This document shows positions 53,763 through 63,866 of a DNA stretch of 64,000 nt, piece by piece. The notes below the pieces were generated by a model, which saw nothing but the letters and a program-made list of their open reading frames with translations, was not told where the DNA came from and ran no database searches. Source of the DNA: Phymatolithon calcareum (taxonomy: Eukaryota > Rhodophyta > Florideophyceae > Hapalidiales); contig OZ345370.1 in assembly GCA_977006965.1 (NCBI GenBank), positions 1,488,001 to 1,552,000 of the forward strand, given 5' to 3'. The number at the start of each line of letters is the position of its first letter. Within the stretch, counting starts at the first letter, position 1. The position numbers and the translations under genes were made by a program.

Positions 53763-55243
53763 ATGCGTCCAGTCTCTGAAGTAGTCGCTCATGTTGATGG
53801 CAGTTGCAGGAACAGCAACAGGTCCTATGCAAGCGCCGGACTTGGCGCCATAATCAAAGTAAGTTCTTCGTTTTGGAACCCCATATCCACAATTCATCTA
53901 ATTTGCCTGTGTGTCTCTCTTGCCAGGTTGACCCTTTCGCAAACGTCATTCAATCCCACTAACCTCAATGTTTATCCCTCTCTTTATTTTGGCAGTTTGA
54001 CAATGTCCGCTTTGCACAAGTTGCAGTTCCATTCACAGGACCAGAGAGCCCCACAAGCACAGTGTCCGAGCTCTGCGCTGCGCTTTTCGCGCTGAAGTTT
54101 GGGGTAGAGTTATGCGAACGGTTTCTGGCGTTAGGTTTTTCCGTCCCGCAGGTATTCTCGATCCTCTCAGACTGTGAACACGTCACCAAGGTATTCTCCG
54201 GTCAGCGAAATTCGTACAAGTTCCGCCGTCTCTGGGCCGACATAAACAACGCTCGTCTGCGGTTGAACGAATCAGGTGTCGCCGTCCAAGTGATTTCAGA
54301 ACCCGGACATGCTGGCTATCCCGGTAACGAAGAGGCGGACTGGCTTGCGAAACGTGCATCGAGACGTAGATCTCGTAATAGAGGGAGAGTTCCACACACG
54401 TTTATCAAATGTCTGCTTGAAAACTGTCCCGGATCACGCCATATTGGCGGTGCCGAGGAACTTGCTGCGCATGTTTGCGCTGAGCATATGAATGAGCTTG
54501 AACCTGCGACATTCGACTGCGACTTTTGTAATCTCTCGTTCGGCAGTGACCGTTACCTCGCTGCACATTATCAACGCATGCACAGTGCGGTCTCCGCTTC
54601 CAAAGATGACGATCAAAGTGGTGGGACCGAGTCCTCCTCCGAAGATGATGAAAGTAGCGACAAGGAGCAGAGCGATGTGGAATGTGTGTTCTGTCAGGGT
54701 GTGTACGATGCAGATGACATCTTACGTCATCTCCATGCAGACCACTTCCATGATGAGGATGAGTATGAGTGCTCGGAGTGCGGGGATACCCTCGTGGGTC
54801 TCCATTTCCTTGCACAGCATGTTCAGGACGTGCATAACGGTGAATTGAAGACATCGGCATTTGCATCGAACAGCGATGGAACTTCCAGTGATGGAACTTC
54901 CAGCGATGAAAATTCGGATGATGATAATTCGGATGATGGAAATTCGGACGATGAAAATTCGGATGATGAAAATTCGGATGATGAAAATTCGAGTGATGAC
55001 TCTTGTGATGATGTGACGGACTCCGACTCGAATGAGGAAAGCGATGGCTTTCCGTCATTCCTTATTCTCGAATGCTGTTTCTGCGATAACTCTTATGGGT
55101 CCATTAATGGTCTCGTACGTCACTGGGGCCTCGTCCACGAGGTCGACGTCGATGATGATGTGGTACAGTGCGAAGAATGCGAGCTGTACTTCCCCGGACA
55201 AGATTACCTGGAAATGCATTGTCCGATGTGGCATGGCGTGTAG
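53763..55243 (+). CDS. type-I RNase H fused to C2H2 zinc fingers, two exons
   Basis: Exon 1 53763-53858, intron 53859-53995 (137 nt, GTAAGT...GCAG, CTAAC near the acceptor), exon 2 53996-55243; 447 aa. Splicing reads AGLGAIIK into FDNVRFAQ, as in RNase HI. The catalytic carboxylates are all present: Asp12 (HVDGSC), Glu57 (SELCAAL), Asp91 (LSDCEHV) and Asp147 (NEEADWLAKRA), with the conserved His137 (PGHAGYPGNEEAD). After residue 155 come five to six C2H2 fingers: CDFCNLSF..H..H (about 205), CVFCQGVY, CSECGDTL..H..H, then after an acidic tandem block (GTSSDENSDDD-type, about 300-340) CCFCDNSY..H..H and CEECELYF..H..H. No retroelement domain flanks it. RNase H cuts RNA in RNA-DNA hybrids; the fingers suggest sequence targeting, which is inference. 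Nuclear location likely. Confidence 0.85.
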
Positions 55244-55628
55244 CCATAGTGCTCGTGCACAACAGTCCGGTGCAGTGTTCAATTTTATATTCACATGTTT
55301 TTTACGACCGCATGTGCCCTGTAGATGCTGCCTAGCGCATGCGGTCAATGCTTAGCTTTGGATTTAGAAAAGTAGAATTTTAGTATTTGGCTTAGAAGCC
55401 AAATACTCTGTGCGCTCATCTTCTTTGAAAACGAAATGGTGGCTTGACGCGGGTGGGGCTTAACACCTTGCTCCGATACCAACGCCACAGAATTGAATGC
55501 AAATTTCGGCCCAGAACATAGCTTACAGTCTGTAATCTAGGATCATATTGATGCAGGAGACCTCGTCGCCTTGATCTCCATGATTGCTCCATGCACCGAT
55601 TGCGTTTAAGCGTCAGGAAACTCCAGAG
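55244..55628. other. intergenic spacer with a hairpin
   Basis: 385 bp between two plus-strand genes. It contains the 11-bp-arm hairpin AGTATTTGGCT...AGCCAAATACT (55382-55407). Confidence 0.5.
55382..55407. repeat. short palindrome, 11-bp arms, 4-nt loop
   Basis: AGTATTTGGCT / AGCCAAATACT, perfect, 138 bp after the RNase H-zinc finger stop. Confidence 0.85.
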
Positions 55629-57326
55629 ATGACCGGAGCGAATTTAGAACAATTCCCACGTTTTGCGAAAAGCGGTACTGCATTTACCAACTTTTCATGC
55701 TTGAAAACGAGCAAAAGATTTGGACGTAATGCATTTTGCCCGGGGCAGCGGAGTCAAAGGTCAGTCGCAAGGTCTTTCAATCCGCGTCGAGCCTCCGAAG
55801 TTCTCTGTTCACTTCCGCTTTCGGAGAAAATTTCCGATAGGCAGCGAAGATCTCCGGAGAAAAATGAGCTAAAACTTTACAATACGCTCTCAAAATGCAA
55901 GGAACCGTTCTCAACGATAGATCCTGGAATAGTCAAGTTTTATTCCTGTGGTCCTACTGTTTACGATTTTGCTCATATTGGCAATTTCCGTGCATTCCTG
56001 ACTTACGACGTTATTAAGCGCTGGTTGCTTTTGCTTGGGTATGAGGTGAACCACGTGATGAACTTGACCGACATTGACGACAAGATAATTCGGAGAGTCA
56101 GACAAACGGGATGCTCGCTATCGGCACTCACAAACAAATACGCTGATGCCTTTTTCGACGACTTGAACCTATTGAACGTAATCCCTGCAAACCAGTATCC
56201 CCGAGCGACGGAGCATATAAAAGATATCGAAAACGTCGTGATGAACCTCGAGGCAAAAGGATTTGCGTACAAAAAGGACGGTTCGACTTACTTCTCTGTC
56301 TCTACATTCCCGAAATATGGCAGGCTCGTCGATTTAGACAGACGGAAACCATCCAAATCGGCGCAAGACGATGGAAGTGCCGACGGTGCAAATGTCGAAA
56401 CGGTAACTGACGCCGACGAATATGAAAAGGAGGACGCACGCGATTTCGCACTGTGGAAAGCATGGAAGGAGGAGGACGGGGATATATCGTGGGAGTCTAG
56501 CTTGGGCAAGGGACGTCCAGGTTGGCACATAGAGTGCTCTTGCATGGCGATGAAATTTCTCGGTCCGGAACTTGACATTCACGGCGGCGGGATCGACCTC
56601 GTGTTTCCGCACCACGAGAATGAAATCGCTCAATCCGAAGCGCATAACGGGGGACGTCCGTTCTCTCGATTCTGGTTGCACAACGGGTTTGTGAATATTG
56701 ACAATGAAAAGATGTCGAAAAGTCTCGGCAACTTCCGCACACTTCGAGACATCGTCCGCAAACCGGACGATGCACGAGCATTTCGCTATATGGTGGTGGT
56801 ATCGCAGTACCGCTCGGCACTCTCGTTTACCGACCAGTGCCTGGGCTCTGCGCGTAGCGCAGTCAAGCGTCTCGATGCGTTGCGATCACGACTGGAAAGT
56901 ACGACAGGACATGGAGGTGATGCGGAAATTGAGGATGCTGTGGCCGCCGCAGAACGCGATTTTGCCAGCGCTATGAACGACGACCTGAACACTCCTCGAG
57001 CTGCGGCCGCAATGTTCTCGCTTGTCAACGTGGCAGAAAAACTCCTCCGCAAAGAATGCTTGGGACAGACCGCTGCTGCTACTGCAATGGCGTACTTGGA
57101 CAGATGCGATGCAGTTTTTGGGATCAACTACGATCCTGCGGTTCAAGATGAGTCAGAGACAGTCGAGATTCCGTCTGAGGTGACTGCGATGTTGGAGAAA
57201 CGCAATACGGCCCGAAGCATGAAAGATTTTGAACTGGCGGACAGCCTTCGTGACCGCATCAGCTCTGCTGGATTCTGTATCGTTGACACCCCAAGCGGTG
57301 CAGTTCTTGAGCGGAAAGAAAAGTGA
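55629..57326 (+). CDS. cysteinyl-tRNA synthetase, probably organellar
   Basis: 565 aa from ATG 55629; the open frame starts at TTG 55584 and this is the first ATG. The first 75 residues (Phe/Arg/Ser-rich, few acidic) may be an organelle leader. Class I signatures: FAHIGNFR (HIGH, about 116-119), KMSKSLGN (KMSKS, 361-365), and the zinc site Cys-Gly-Pro (about 107), WHIECSCM (about 303-305) and HHENE (about 328-330). The domain order, including the TDIDDKIIRR helix, matches bacterial-type CysRS, as expected for a plastid and/or mitochondrial enzyme. It joins cysteine to tRNA-Cys. Convergent with DCAF13, 106 bp between stops. Confidence 0.93.
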   Translation: MTGANLEQFPRFAKSGTAFTNFSCLKTSKRFGRNAFCPGQRSQRSVARSFNPRRASEVLCSLPLSEKISDRQRRSPEKNELKLYNTLSKCKEPFSTIDPGIVKFYSCGPTVYDFAHIGNFRAFLTYDVIKRWLLLLGYEVNHVMNLTDIDDKIIRRVRQTGCSLSALTNKYADAFFDDLNLLNVIPANQYPRATEHIKDIENVVMNLEAKGFAYKKDGSTYFSVSTFPKYGRLVDLDRRKPSKSAQDDGSADGANVETVTDADEYEKEDARDFALWKAWKEEDGDISWESSLGKGRPGWHIECSCMAMKFLGPELDIHGGGIDLVFPHHENEIAQSEAHNGGRPFSRFWLHNGFVNIDNEKMSKSLGNFRTLRDIVRKPDDARAFRYMVVVSQYRSALSFTDQCLGSARSAVKRLDALRSRLESTTGHGGDAEIEDAVAAAERDFASAMNDDLNTPRAAAAMFSLVNVAEKLLRKECLGQTAAATAMAYLDRCDAVFGINYDPAVQDESETVEIPSEVTAMLEKRNTARSMKDFELADSLRDRISSAGFCIVDTPSGAVLERKEK

Positions 57327-57432
57327 ACCCAAATAAATAGCCTAATTTTACTTGCATCAGGGGTCCTTTACGCGAGCGCACATGAGTCTGACGTGCAGCA
57401 ACGAAACGAAGTCAACAGGACAAGAAGACATA

Positions 57433-58779
57433 TCACTCCAATTCGCTAACAATATTCTTCTTTCGCTCGTTAACTTCGGGTTCTCGTTTCTCCTTCTTCG
57501 TATTTCGCCGCAAATTACGCCGCTTTCGTTTCTCGCTCTTTTCGATTTCCTTCTTCGTCTTCGTCATGAACTGCACATGCTTGGGCACATGTCTCTTCTT
57601 TGCAATCCTTCGCACCTCAGGAATGCCCGCATATCGCTCAATAAGTTTCTCCGATGCCAACACCTTCTCCTTCTCCCTATGCAACAATGGCTTAACCGGC
57701 CTACTTCGCTGCGACTTCCAAACACGAACATCTCCGTCATCACTACCAGACACCACGTACCCAGCATCCAGGGTATAGGCGACTGCGAAAATACGCTGCA
57801 TCCGCTTTGTGTGATATACTTCACGGCTGCGACCAACGGTGTGTTCGAAAATACGTAGCGTTTTATCGTAGCTTCCCGTCACAAACTCACGCCCAGTAGG
57901 ACTGTAGTCCACAGACATGACGGCACCAACGTGGTCCTTATGCACAGTGAGGGCGCCATGTGTGCTCAGACGACGCATGTCGTACGTGTAGCAGTTGTGA
58001 TCATCATTCGCAATCGTGAAATTGAAAGCCTCAAGTGGATTCCAGGAAATGTCATTTGAACGCATGGAGAGTACGAGGCGGCGAATAGGCGTGCTCATGC
58101 GAATATCGTAAAGCGATACGGAGCGGTCCGAGCCTGCGGACGCGACAACACTAGTCTCCACAGGATTAAAACGGACGCAATGCAGAGAATCGACAGCCAA
58201 AGAGAGGGTTTGAGAAGGGTTTGACCGATTCTCATCCCAAATTTGAACAGTTGACGATGCAGTTGCGAAAACTGGATTTTGATAATGTGCACTTATTGAA
58301 GCAAACGCACCCGACTGCGACTGGTACGACATTGGCGACGCCGTCGGATCCTCAATCGACAGGGAATGTACCAGTTTTGCATCTGTGCATGCGAGCAGTC
58401 GCGAAGAGTCTGACGAAAACGTGATATCGCGCGTAAAAGCTGCGGGTTTCGGGATGACGTCGAAGCGAGAAGAACGCGATGGAAGGTGCCACAGTCGAAT
58501 TTCACCATCCGCAGCCGCAGATGCGAATAGGGAAAGGTTGTTACGCGAACGTGCGATACAATACACGCCGTCTACATGACTTGGGGTGCACGCAAACAGA
58601 AAGGGACGCGCCAAAAATCGGGACGTCTTTGCGGCCGTCAGCGCTCTTTGTACCTCCAGAGGCCGCGCGGGGGCGTGCAGACTAGGCTTCGGATTTGTGG
58701 ATGCCCGCGCCTGGTTCGGCGTGCCATCGTGAAGCCCGGACCACTCTTTGTCCGACCGTGAAAGTACCTTCACCCTCAT
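57433..58779 (-). CDS. DCAF13: DCAF13/SOF1 WD-repeat protein (U3 snoRNP/small subunit processome)
   Basis: 448 aa from ATG 58779 (MRVKVLSRSDKEW; the frame opens earlier but this fits the family start). At least six WD repeats are visible, e.g. GEIRLWHLPSRSS, STVQIWDENRS, RSVSLYDIRMSTP, HNCYTYDMRRL, KTLRIFEHTVGR, GDVRVWKSQRSRP. The C-terminal Sof1 domain starts at about 380 with KPLLHREKEKVLASEKLIERYAGIPEVRRIAKKRHVPKHV and a Lys/Arg tail. Sof1 works with U3 snoRNA in 18S rRNA maturation in the nucleolus. Confidence 0.95.
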   Translation of the reverse strand: MRVKVLSRSDKEWSGLHDGTPNQARASTNPKPSLHAPARPLEVQRALTAAKTSRFLARPFLFACTPSHVDGVYCIARSRNNLSLFASAAADGEIRLWHLPSRSSRFDVIPKPAAFTRDITFSSDSSRLLACTDAKLVHSLSIEDPTASPMSYQSQSGAFASISAHYQNPVFATASSTVQIWDENRSNPSQTLSLAVDSLHCVRFNPVETSVVASAGSDRSVSLYDIRMSTPIRRLVLSMRSNDISWNPLEAFNFTIANDDHNCYTYDMRRLSTHGALTVHKDHVGAVMSVDYSPTGREFVTGSYDKTLRIFEHTVGRSREVYHTKRMQRIFAVAYTLDAGYVVSGSDDGDVRVWKSQRSRPVKPLLHREKEKVLASEKLIERYAGIPEVRRIAKKRHVPKHVQFMTKTKKEIEKSEKRKRRNLRRNTKKEKREPEVNERKKNIVSELE

Positions 58780-59355
58780 TTCGATACCACGTCGTCGCCG
58801 GCAATGTCCGTATCCAGGTCGCCAGACGTGCACATCGCCAGAGTAACGGTCAACGGCCGGGCAGGATTTCCGGCAGTATGACAAAAAGCCAAATTTTACT
58901 GAATTTATAACGATACCGTGCAGCACTGCATTGGGACTCTGGTTTACGCATAGTGTACGGTCTATCCGACGCAGTAGTAGGGGTCAGGTCGTTTCATGTG
59001 AAACGACCTGATGTAGCCATTCCTCTTGCAAATCCACCTGTGGACTCCTCATTCTCACTTTTCCATCTAATGCTCATTCGAGAGGTCCTTGGAGTGCAAT
59101 TCTTAGGGAAATGAGTATTGTCAGTAAATTCGGGCTCGACTTCTAAATCGTCTTTTACAGGATCTTATGGATCAATGTTTATCCTTGCACGGAATTTTGA
59201 GCACTGCTGTCATGGTCTGGCTCGGGAAATAAGAGTTCCGCGGTTTCCTGGTCATCCAGGTTGCTCTGTCTCAGTTTTGCTACTAGCGCTAACAGTATCC
59301 TAGAACCTTACTTCCGAACTTGTGTTCATCCCATCAAGTCATCAGCCCGTTGCAG
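58780..59355. other. intergenic with a perfect hairpin
   Basis: Upstream of DCAF13; holds the perfect palindrome at 58984-59011 and no gene. Confidence 0.5.
58984..59011. repeat. perfect palindrome, 13-bp arms, 2-nt centre
   Basis: TCAGGTCGTTTCA-TG-TGAAACGACCTGA, 205 bp upstream of the DCAF13 start. Could also be a symmetric protein-binding site. Confidence 0.9.
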
Positions 59356-60210
59356 TGAAAGGACCTCTGCAACTGCTCATGTCAGTGTTTGCAAAAATTG
59401 GATATTGCTGGTGGAAAAGGAAGGTGTAATTCGAATGAGGGCGTGGGCGAAGAGGCGTGTGAACGAGTATTAAAACGAGCACCGCGTTTGACGCGCAGTG
59501 AACAGTTTTGAAAGCAGCACGGAGGAATGCGGTAAGGTAGACAGTTTTGCAGAACGCGGTACTCGACAGGGTCATGTGCTGGGGATTGAGCAGAGCCTTA
59601 TTTTGCAGGAGAAACGGAGACTCGAAAATAAGCTCCGTGCGGGGAAATGAGATGCAATATGCGCTGAGAGACTGCGATGAAATGCAGGAGGCAATGAAAG
59701 AAGGATTCAATAGAGTTAGACACTTGCAGTTAAACAGGGCGTTGTTTGAACGAGGCATTTGGGACATGAAATCGGTCCAGTTCAAAAGTTCATGTCCCAA
59801 ATGCTTCGTTCAAACCAAAAATGCGCCCTGTTAAACTGCAAGTGTCTAACTCTATTGAATTCTTCTTTCATTGCCTCCTGCATTTCATCGCAGTCTCTCA
59901 GCGCAGATTGCATCTCATTTCCCCGCACGGAGCTTATTTTCGAGTCTCCGTTTCTCCTGCAAAATAAGGCTCTGCTCAATCCCCAGCACATGACCCTGTC
60001 GAGTACCGCGTTCTGCAAAACTGTCTACCTTACCGCATTCCTCCGTGCTGCTTTCAAAACTGTTCACTGCGCGTCAAACGCGGTGCTCGTTTTAATACTC
60101 GTTCACACGCCTCTTCGCCCACGCCCTCATTCGAATTACACCTTCCTTTTCCACCAGCAACATCCAATTTTTGCAAACACTAACATGAACAGTCGCAGAG
60201 ATCCTTTCAC
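59356..60210. mobile_element. foldback element, about 415-bp inverted arms
   Basis: The left arm 59356-59770 and right arm 59789-60210 are near-perfect reverse complements around an 18-nt centre. No TA or other clear target duplication was found. Each arm holds an inward-reading open frame (MQNAVLDRVMCWGLSRALFCRR...) that differs by only a few residues between arms. It may be a non-autonomous foldback transposon, an inverted duplication, or a source of double-stranded RNA. Confidence 0.8.
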
Positions 60211-60798
60211 AGTATTCAGGTTGTCTTTCGCACTCTTTCAAAAAATTTGTGTTTCCCATCTCCATTGTCAGTGGTAAGCAAAGCGACCACACCGGACTTT
60301 CACTACCACCCACAAAGAATGAACTTCATTCCTGGTGAAATCCATGTTTGTATTGACAAATTACGCTGCGTGTGAACATCGCGGAAAAGCTTCAAAATGT
60401 CAGCCAACTGTAGTTGTTCTAGGACAACTTCGAAAACTCGCAATAATGAACAAGAAGCAGAAGAAGAGGAATGCGGTGCTTATCGCGGGAACCACGCACT
60501 TGTCTTTTATACAGTTGCCCACTGACTGTAATCAGTTCATTTCGTGTCGATATCTTGGCGTTTTTGACGTTACTGACTCCTATTGGTGGGGGAGCTCAGA
60601 CCGGGCAGTCTAACCGGAAAGCAGGGCGAACGCTGAGAGTCACGACTGTGCCTACGATAGAGTCTCCACTTTCTCCGACTCGATTACGCGTACTCCTGTA
60701 GCGACAGTCGAAGTCGAGGTGTGAGGTTGCTGATAGAGCCGATTGTTAGTGAGCCCAGTAGTTAAGCAGAACAACAACCATTCATCCATTAATTTTGC

Positions 60799-60916
60799 TT
60801 TTTCCCCTAGTGGGGCTAGCAGCGTTTCGAGGGCCTAAGTTCCTTCCACTCTATTCTATCGTTAGCGAGCTCGACTGCAGCTTGCGCGTCTAGACCTAGC
60901 CCGTCGCCAAAGATTG
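60799..60916 (-). mobile_element. LINE 3'-end fragment, copy 1
   Basis: Shares the CCCCTAGTGGGGCTAGC block and the following roughly 100 bp with copy 2 at 62128-62462; diverges after AAAGATTG, so this copy lacks the coding end. Confidence 0.75.
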
Positions 60917-61616
60917 ATAACAACGGGAACCATACCTACATTCCATAACAATGAAATGGTGCCCTTTTGAGGGAAGCAGAACAGCGTGTCGTCTTCGAAT
61001 TGCCTGTCCCTACATTGCCTCCAATCGTAAAACTGTAAAGAGCGACAGGAGGGCTACTGGGTGCGGACTGCAATGGGTACAGTAGTGCTTCCCTGCTAAT
61101 GTGAATATCTGAACTGTTACCTTCCAGCTCTCTCGCAGAACAACTATGCTGCTCCTAAAAAATGTCTCCTTCTAAAGCGACGAAAGGCGCAGCAGTTGGC
61201 AGTACATTATTCTCAATTCTCAGCGATTTTCCACAGTCATGTCAGGACTCCACCTCTTCTATGATTATGAGTAGGCTATATGCCTTCCTCCACTTTTTCC
61301 TTTCACTGTCCTTCAAGGGCAATGCCGGCTCTGATAAAGAGTTTCAAATTTCGGACGTACGTCTCACCAGAACGCACGACTCTGCAAGCGCCGCACTGAA
61401 CGCCGAAAGTTGCTTTAGTATGTCAAGAATGCCCCAAAATCGCTCTTTATTGAGGAACAAGCTTGAAAAACAAGTGTTGACCTGCGCTTGATCAGCGGGC
61501 TGGGAGCGTTCTTTCGAGCCGCATGACATTCATTCCGTTTAGGGCAATTCTCAATTGAGGCTGGTGAGGCTGGTGTGAATTTAGAGAGCGACGTTTTAGA
61601 GTGGTAGCATCATGCT

Positions 61617-61647
61617 CTATAATGCCCCTATGATAGGGGCATTATAG
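61617..61647. repeat. perfect palindrome, 14-bp arms, 3-nt loop
   Basis: CTATAATGCCCCTA-tga-TAGGGGCATTATAG, no mismatch. Confidence 0.9.
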
Positions 61648-62114
61648 TAATTCTGTAGCGATCTATCCGCAAGAACGAAAGAAAGTTATTCTGTGGATAC
61701 AATACGTGGGATAGCACATAGTTCGTCTGCTAACAGTAAAAGGAAAATGCCATCGCGGAAGGCTGCACGCAGTGCCCATTGCATGGCTCTTTATTCAATT
61801 TGGACGCGGAGTGGAGACTTCTTTACTGCAAGAAGTACGGAGTAGTGCAGTAGTTCGTGCACGAAGCGCAGGGTGTTCATTCATTTGGAATGCGGGTCAG
61901 AGCTTTTTACCCGCTCTATTGAGAAATGTATGTAGGGGCTACATCGCCATCTGTCCATCGCTCACATACAATGCTGTTACCACCAACAGTGCAAGCCATT
62001 TTCACCATCACACATCAGAGCACAGGCCGGAGTACCAAGGGCAAATTGTGAAATCACCTCGTCAGACCTTCCCACCTGCAACGTGCATGACAGTCTCGAA
62101 CGTCCAATTTCATT

Positions 62115-62462
62115 CATTCTTTCATTTTTCCTTGTCCCCTAGTGGGGCTAGCTGCGATTCGAGGGCCTAAGTTTCTTCCATTCTATCCTATCGTTAGCGA
62201 GTTTGACTGCGGCTTTCACGTCTAGTCCAGGTACGTCACCAAAGATTGTTTCTGGCGCTGGTCTGACGCATTGTAGCAGCACTCGGCGGACCAGGCGCCG
62301 CTCGCCCTTTCTAAGAATGTGTCCAAGCCAGTTCCATTGTAGGTCTCTGGCCCGCACTACCATGTCGGTGGTGGGTGTCCTGGCTTCGTCAGCTATTGGT
62401 CTCTCCGTTATTTTCGATAGCATCTTAGCACATGTGAACTTGTGTAACAAAGTAACGTTCAC
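62115..62462 (-). mobile_element. LINE-like retrotransposon 3' fragment, copy 2
   Basis: The minus strand codes the usual end of a LINE reverse transcriptase: RARDLQWNWLGHILRKGERRLVRRVLLQ is the [RK]-x-L-x-W-x-G-H-[IV]-x-R pattern that follows the polymerase domain. A roughly 60-aa tail ends in SNRS. The 3' UTR contains the block shared with copy 1 and finishes in a short TCATT-type repeat (about 62108-62130), typical of several LINE clades. 5'-truncated; no polymerase motif is present. Confidence 0.75.
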
Positions 62463-62481
62463 ATGCCGTTCACTCTATGTT

Positions 62482-62610
62482 CACCGACACTGGCGTGGAT
62501 CGACACTAGTCTAATTATTCCACCGACACTGGCGTAGACAAACACTAGTCTAATTATATCACCGACACTGGCGTGGACCGACAGTAGTCTAGTTATTTCA
62601 CCGACAGTGC
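62482..62610. repeat. 39-bp minisatellite, about 3.3 copies
   Basis: Units start at 62482, 62521, 62560 and 62599 with a 39-bp step, each beginning CACCGACA and containing the ACTAGTCTAATTAT block with few substitutions. Directly next to the LINE fragment. Confidence 0.85.
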
Positions 62611-63866
62611 ACCACTACGGGCACACTCTCTGTAGTTAGACTACTTAAGCAAGATAGGATTCTCCAGGAGAGAGAACGAACCATGGAACTAAGCATCAAC
62701 TTCAGCATGACGACCATCAACTAAAGACAGCAGCCCTTTCGAACAAAACACCATCCATTGGTTACAACTTGAGTATCTTCCGCACTGGTTCTGTCAGCTT
62801 CCATGATTCACAGTCGTATAGGAGAGTTGATACAACAGAGGAGCCAAAAAGACGGAGACGTAGACCTGAGAATTTGTTGGAGAGTCCGCCGCAGTTCCAT
62901 GTCGCAACGTGGAGTTTAGTGGAGAAACTTTTTGTTTCCCGAATGCCTTCTCTGCCTCCTGGACGTCCCTTTCAGGACGGGTCCCTTAGCAGCAACCGAA
63001 GGGATCCTGTGCCGCGAACGTCCAAGAGTCATAAATTCGCGCAGGAGCTCACCGCGACTTGGCTAGTTTAGTACAGGACATCCAGCACCTCGCGTTGGCT
63101 CCGGTTTCCGATGCAACTGTGTTAATTTGCCATACATCGGGTGAATTTTCGTGGTCGAGTTGAAGGAAAAGGACCAGGGAGGTTCGTCAATCCGCCAATC
63201 TTTTCAACAAGCGCCACCTTCACAGTCCATTCGGCCCTCGCGCCGGACTGGCCATTTGAGTTTCCTCGCACAAGCATGCACTACCAATAGGGAATATCAT
63301 AGCCTCTAGCTCTATCTCCTCTTCGGGATTTGGGCAAGAGCAAAACAATCGACAAAAATGAGCAGGCCACGGTTATTAGTCAGTGGGGAGGCCGCCAAAG
63401 TTTACCGAGCCAAAATCTCTTCACCACTTTTCATGTCGTAAATCAGTACCACACCTACTGCATATTTTCCAACACGTTATCACGAAACAGGCACTCCTAC
63501 TCTTGCTCTCTCACCCTCTCTAGGGTCTCAGACATCAAGGGAAACCTAAAGGATATTCTTCAGATCCACCAGCGCTTTTCTCTTTTGTTCACAAAACCGA
63601 CACAAGCCTATGGACAGAACCTGACAAACCCGGGTTATTTTCTCTCGAGTATCCTTCCGCGGATGGCTGCACTTACGAGAAAAAGGGTGGCCTGATTGTG
63701 GGCTCATCATACGGCAAGGGGGCGAGACTGCGACTCTTGCACATGGCGAAGAAGAATTGGAATCCATCCTTTACTCCTCCACAGATTGCATTCTCAATAT
63801 CGGAGGCACCATCAACGTAATTGAAGCGACGACCCTCTAATGTATAGGCGGTTCGTAGGAATACGG
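62611..63866. other. intergenic, no recognisable gene
   Basis: No ORF with motifs. Some minus-strand frames near 63546-63870 are open but unrecognised. Confidence 0.4.

Larger units (their letters stand above)
60211..62114. other. repeat-bearing intergenic region
   Basis: No intact gene. A short LINE 3' end lies at about 60799-60916. The minus strand at about 61530-61200 reads as protein (RFWGILDILKQLSAFSAALAES; SEPALPLKDSERKKWRK) broken by two stops, probably a decayed transposon gene. A perfect palindrome is at 61617-61647. Confidence 0.4.

Noticed and set aside
54405-55058. His-rich minus-strand frame opposite the RNase H-zinc finger gene
   Set aside because: Arises from the GAT/GAA-rich acidic repeat read in reverse.
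11408-57326. Nucleic-acid maintenance genes (YqgF, NSE4, RNase H2A, PrimPol, RNase H-ZnF) as one functional cluster
   Set aside because: They are spread over 46 kb with unrelated genes between; eukaryotic gene order gives no support for a joint system.
61200-61530. minus-strand protein-like reading
   Set aside because: Two in-frame stops and no family match, so not listed as a gene; noted only as probable decayed transposon sequence.
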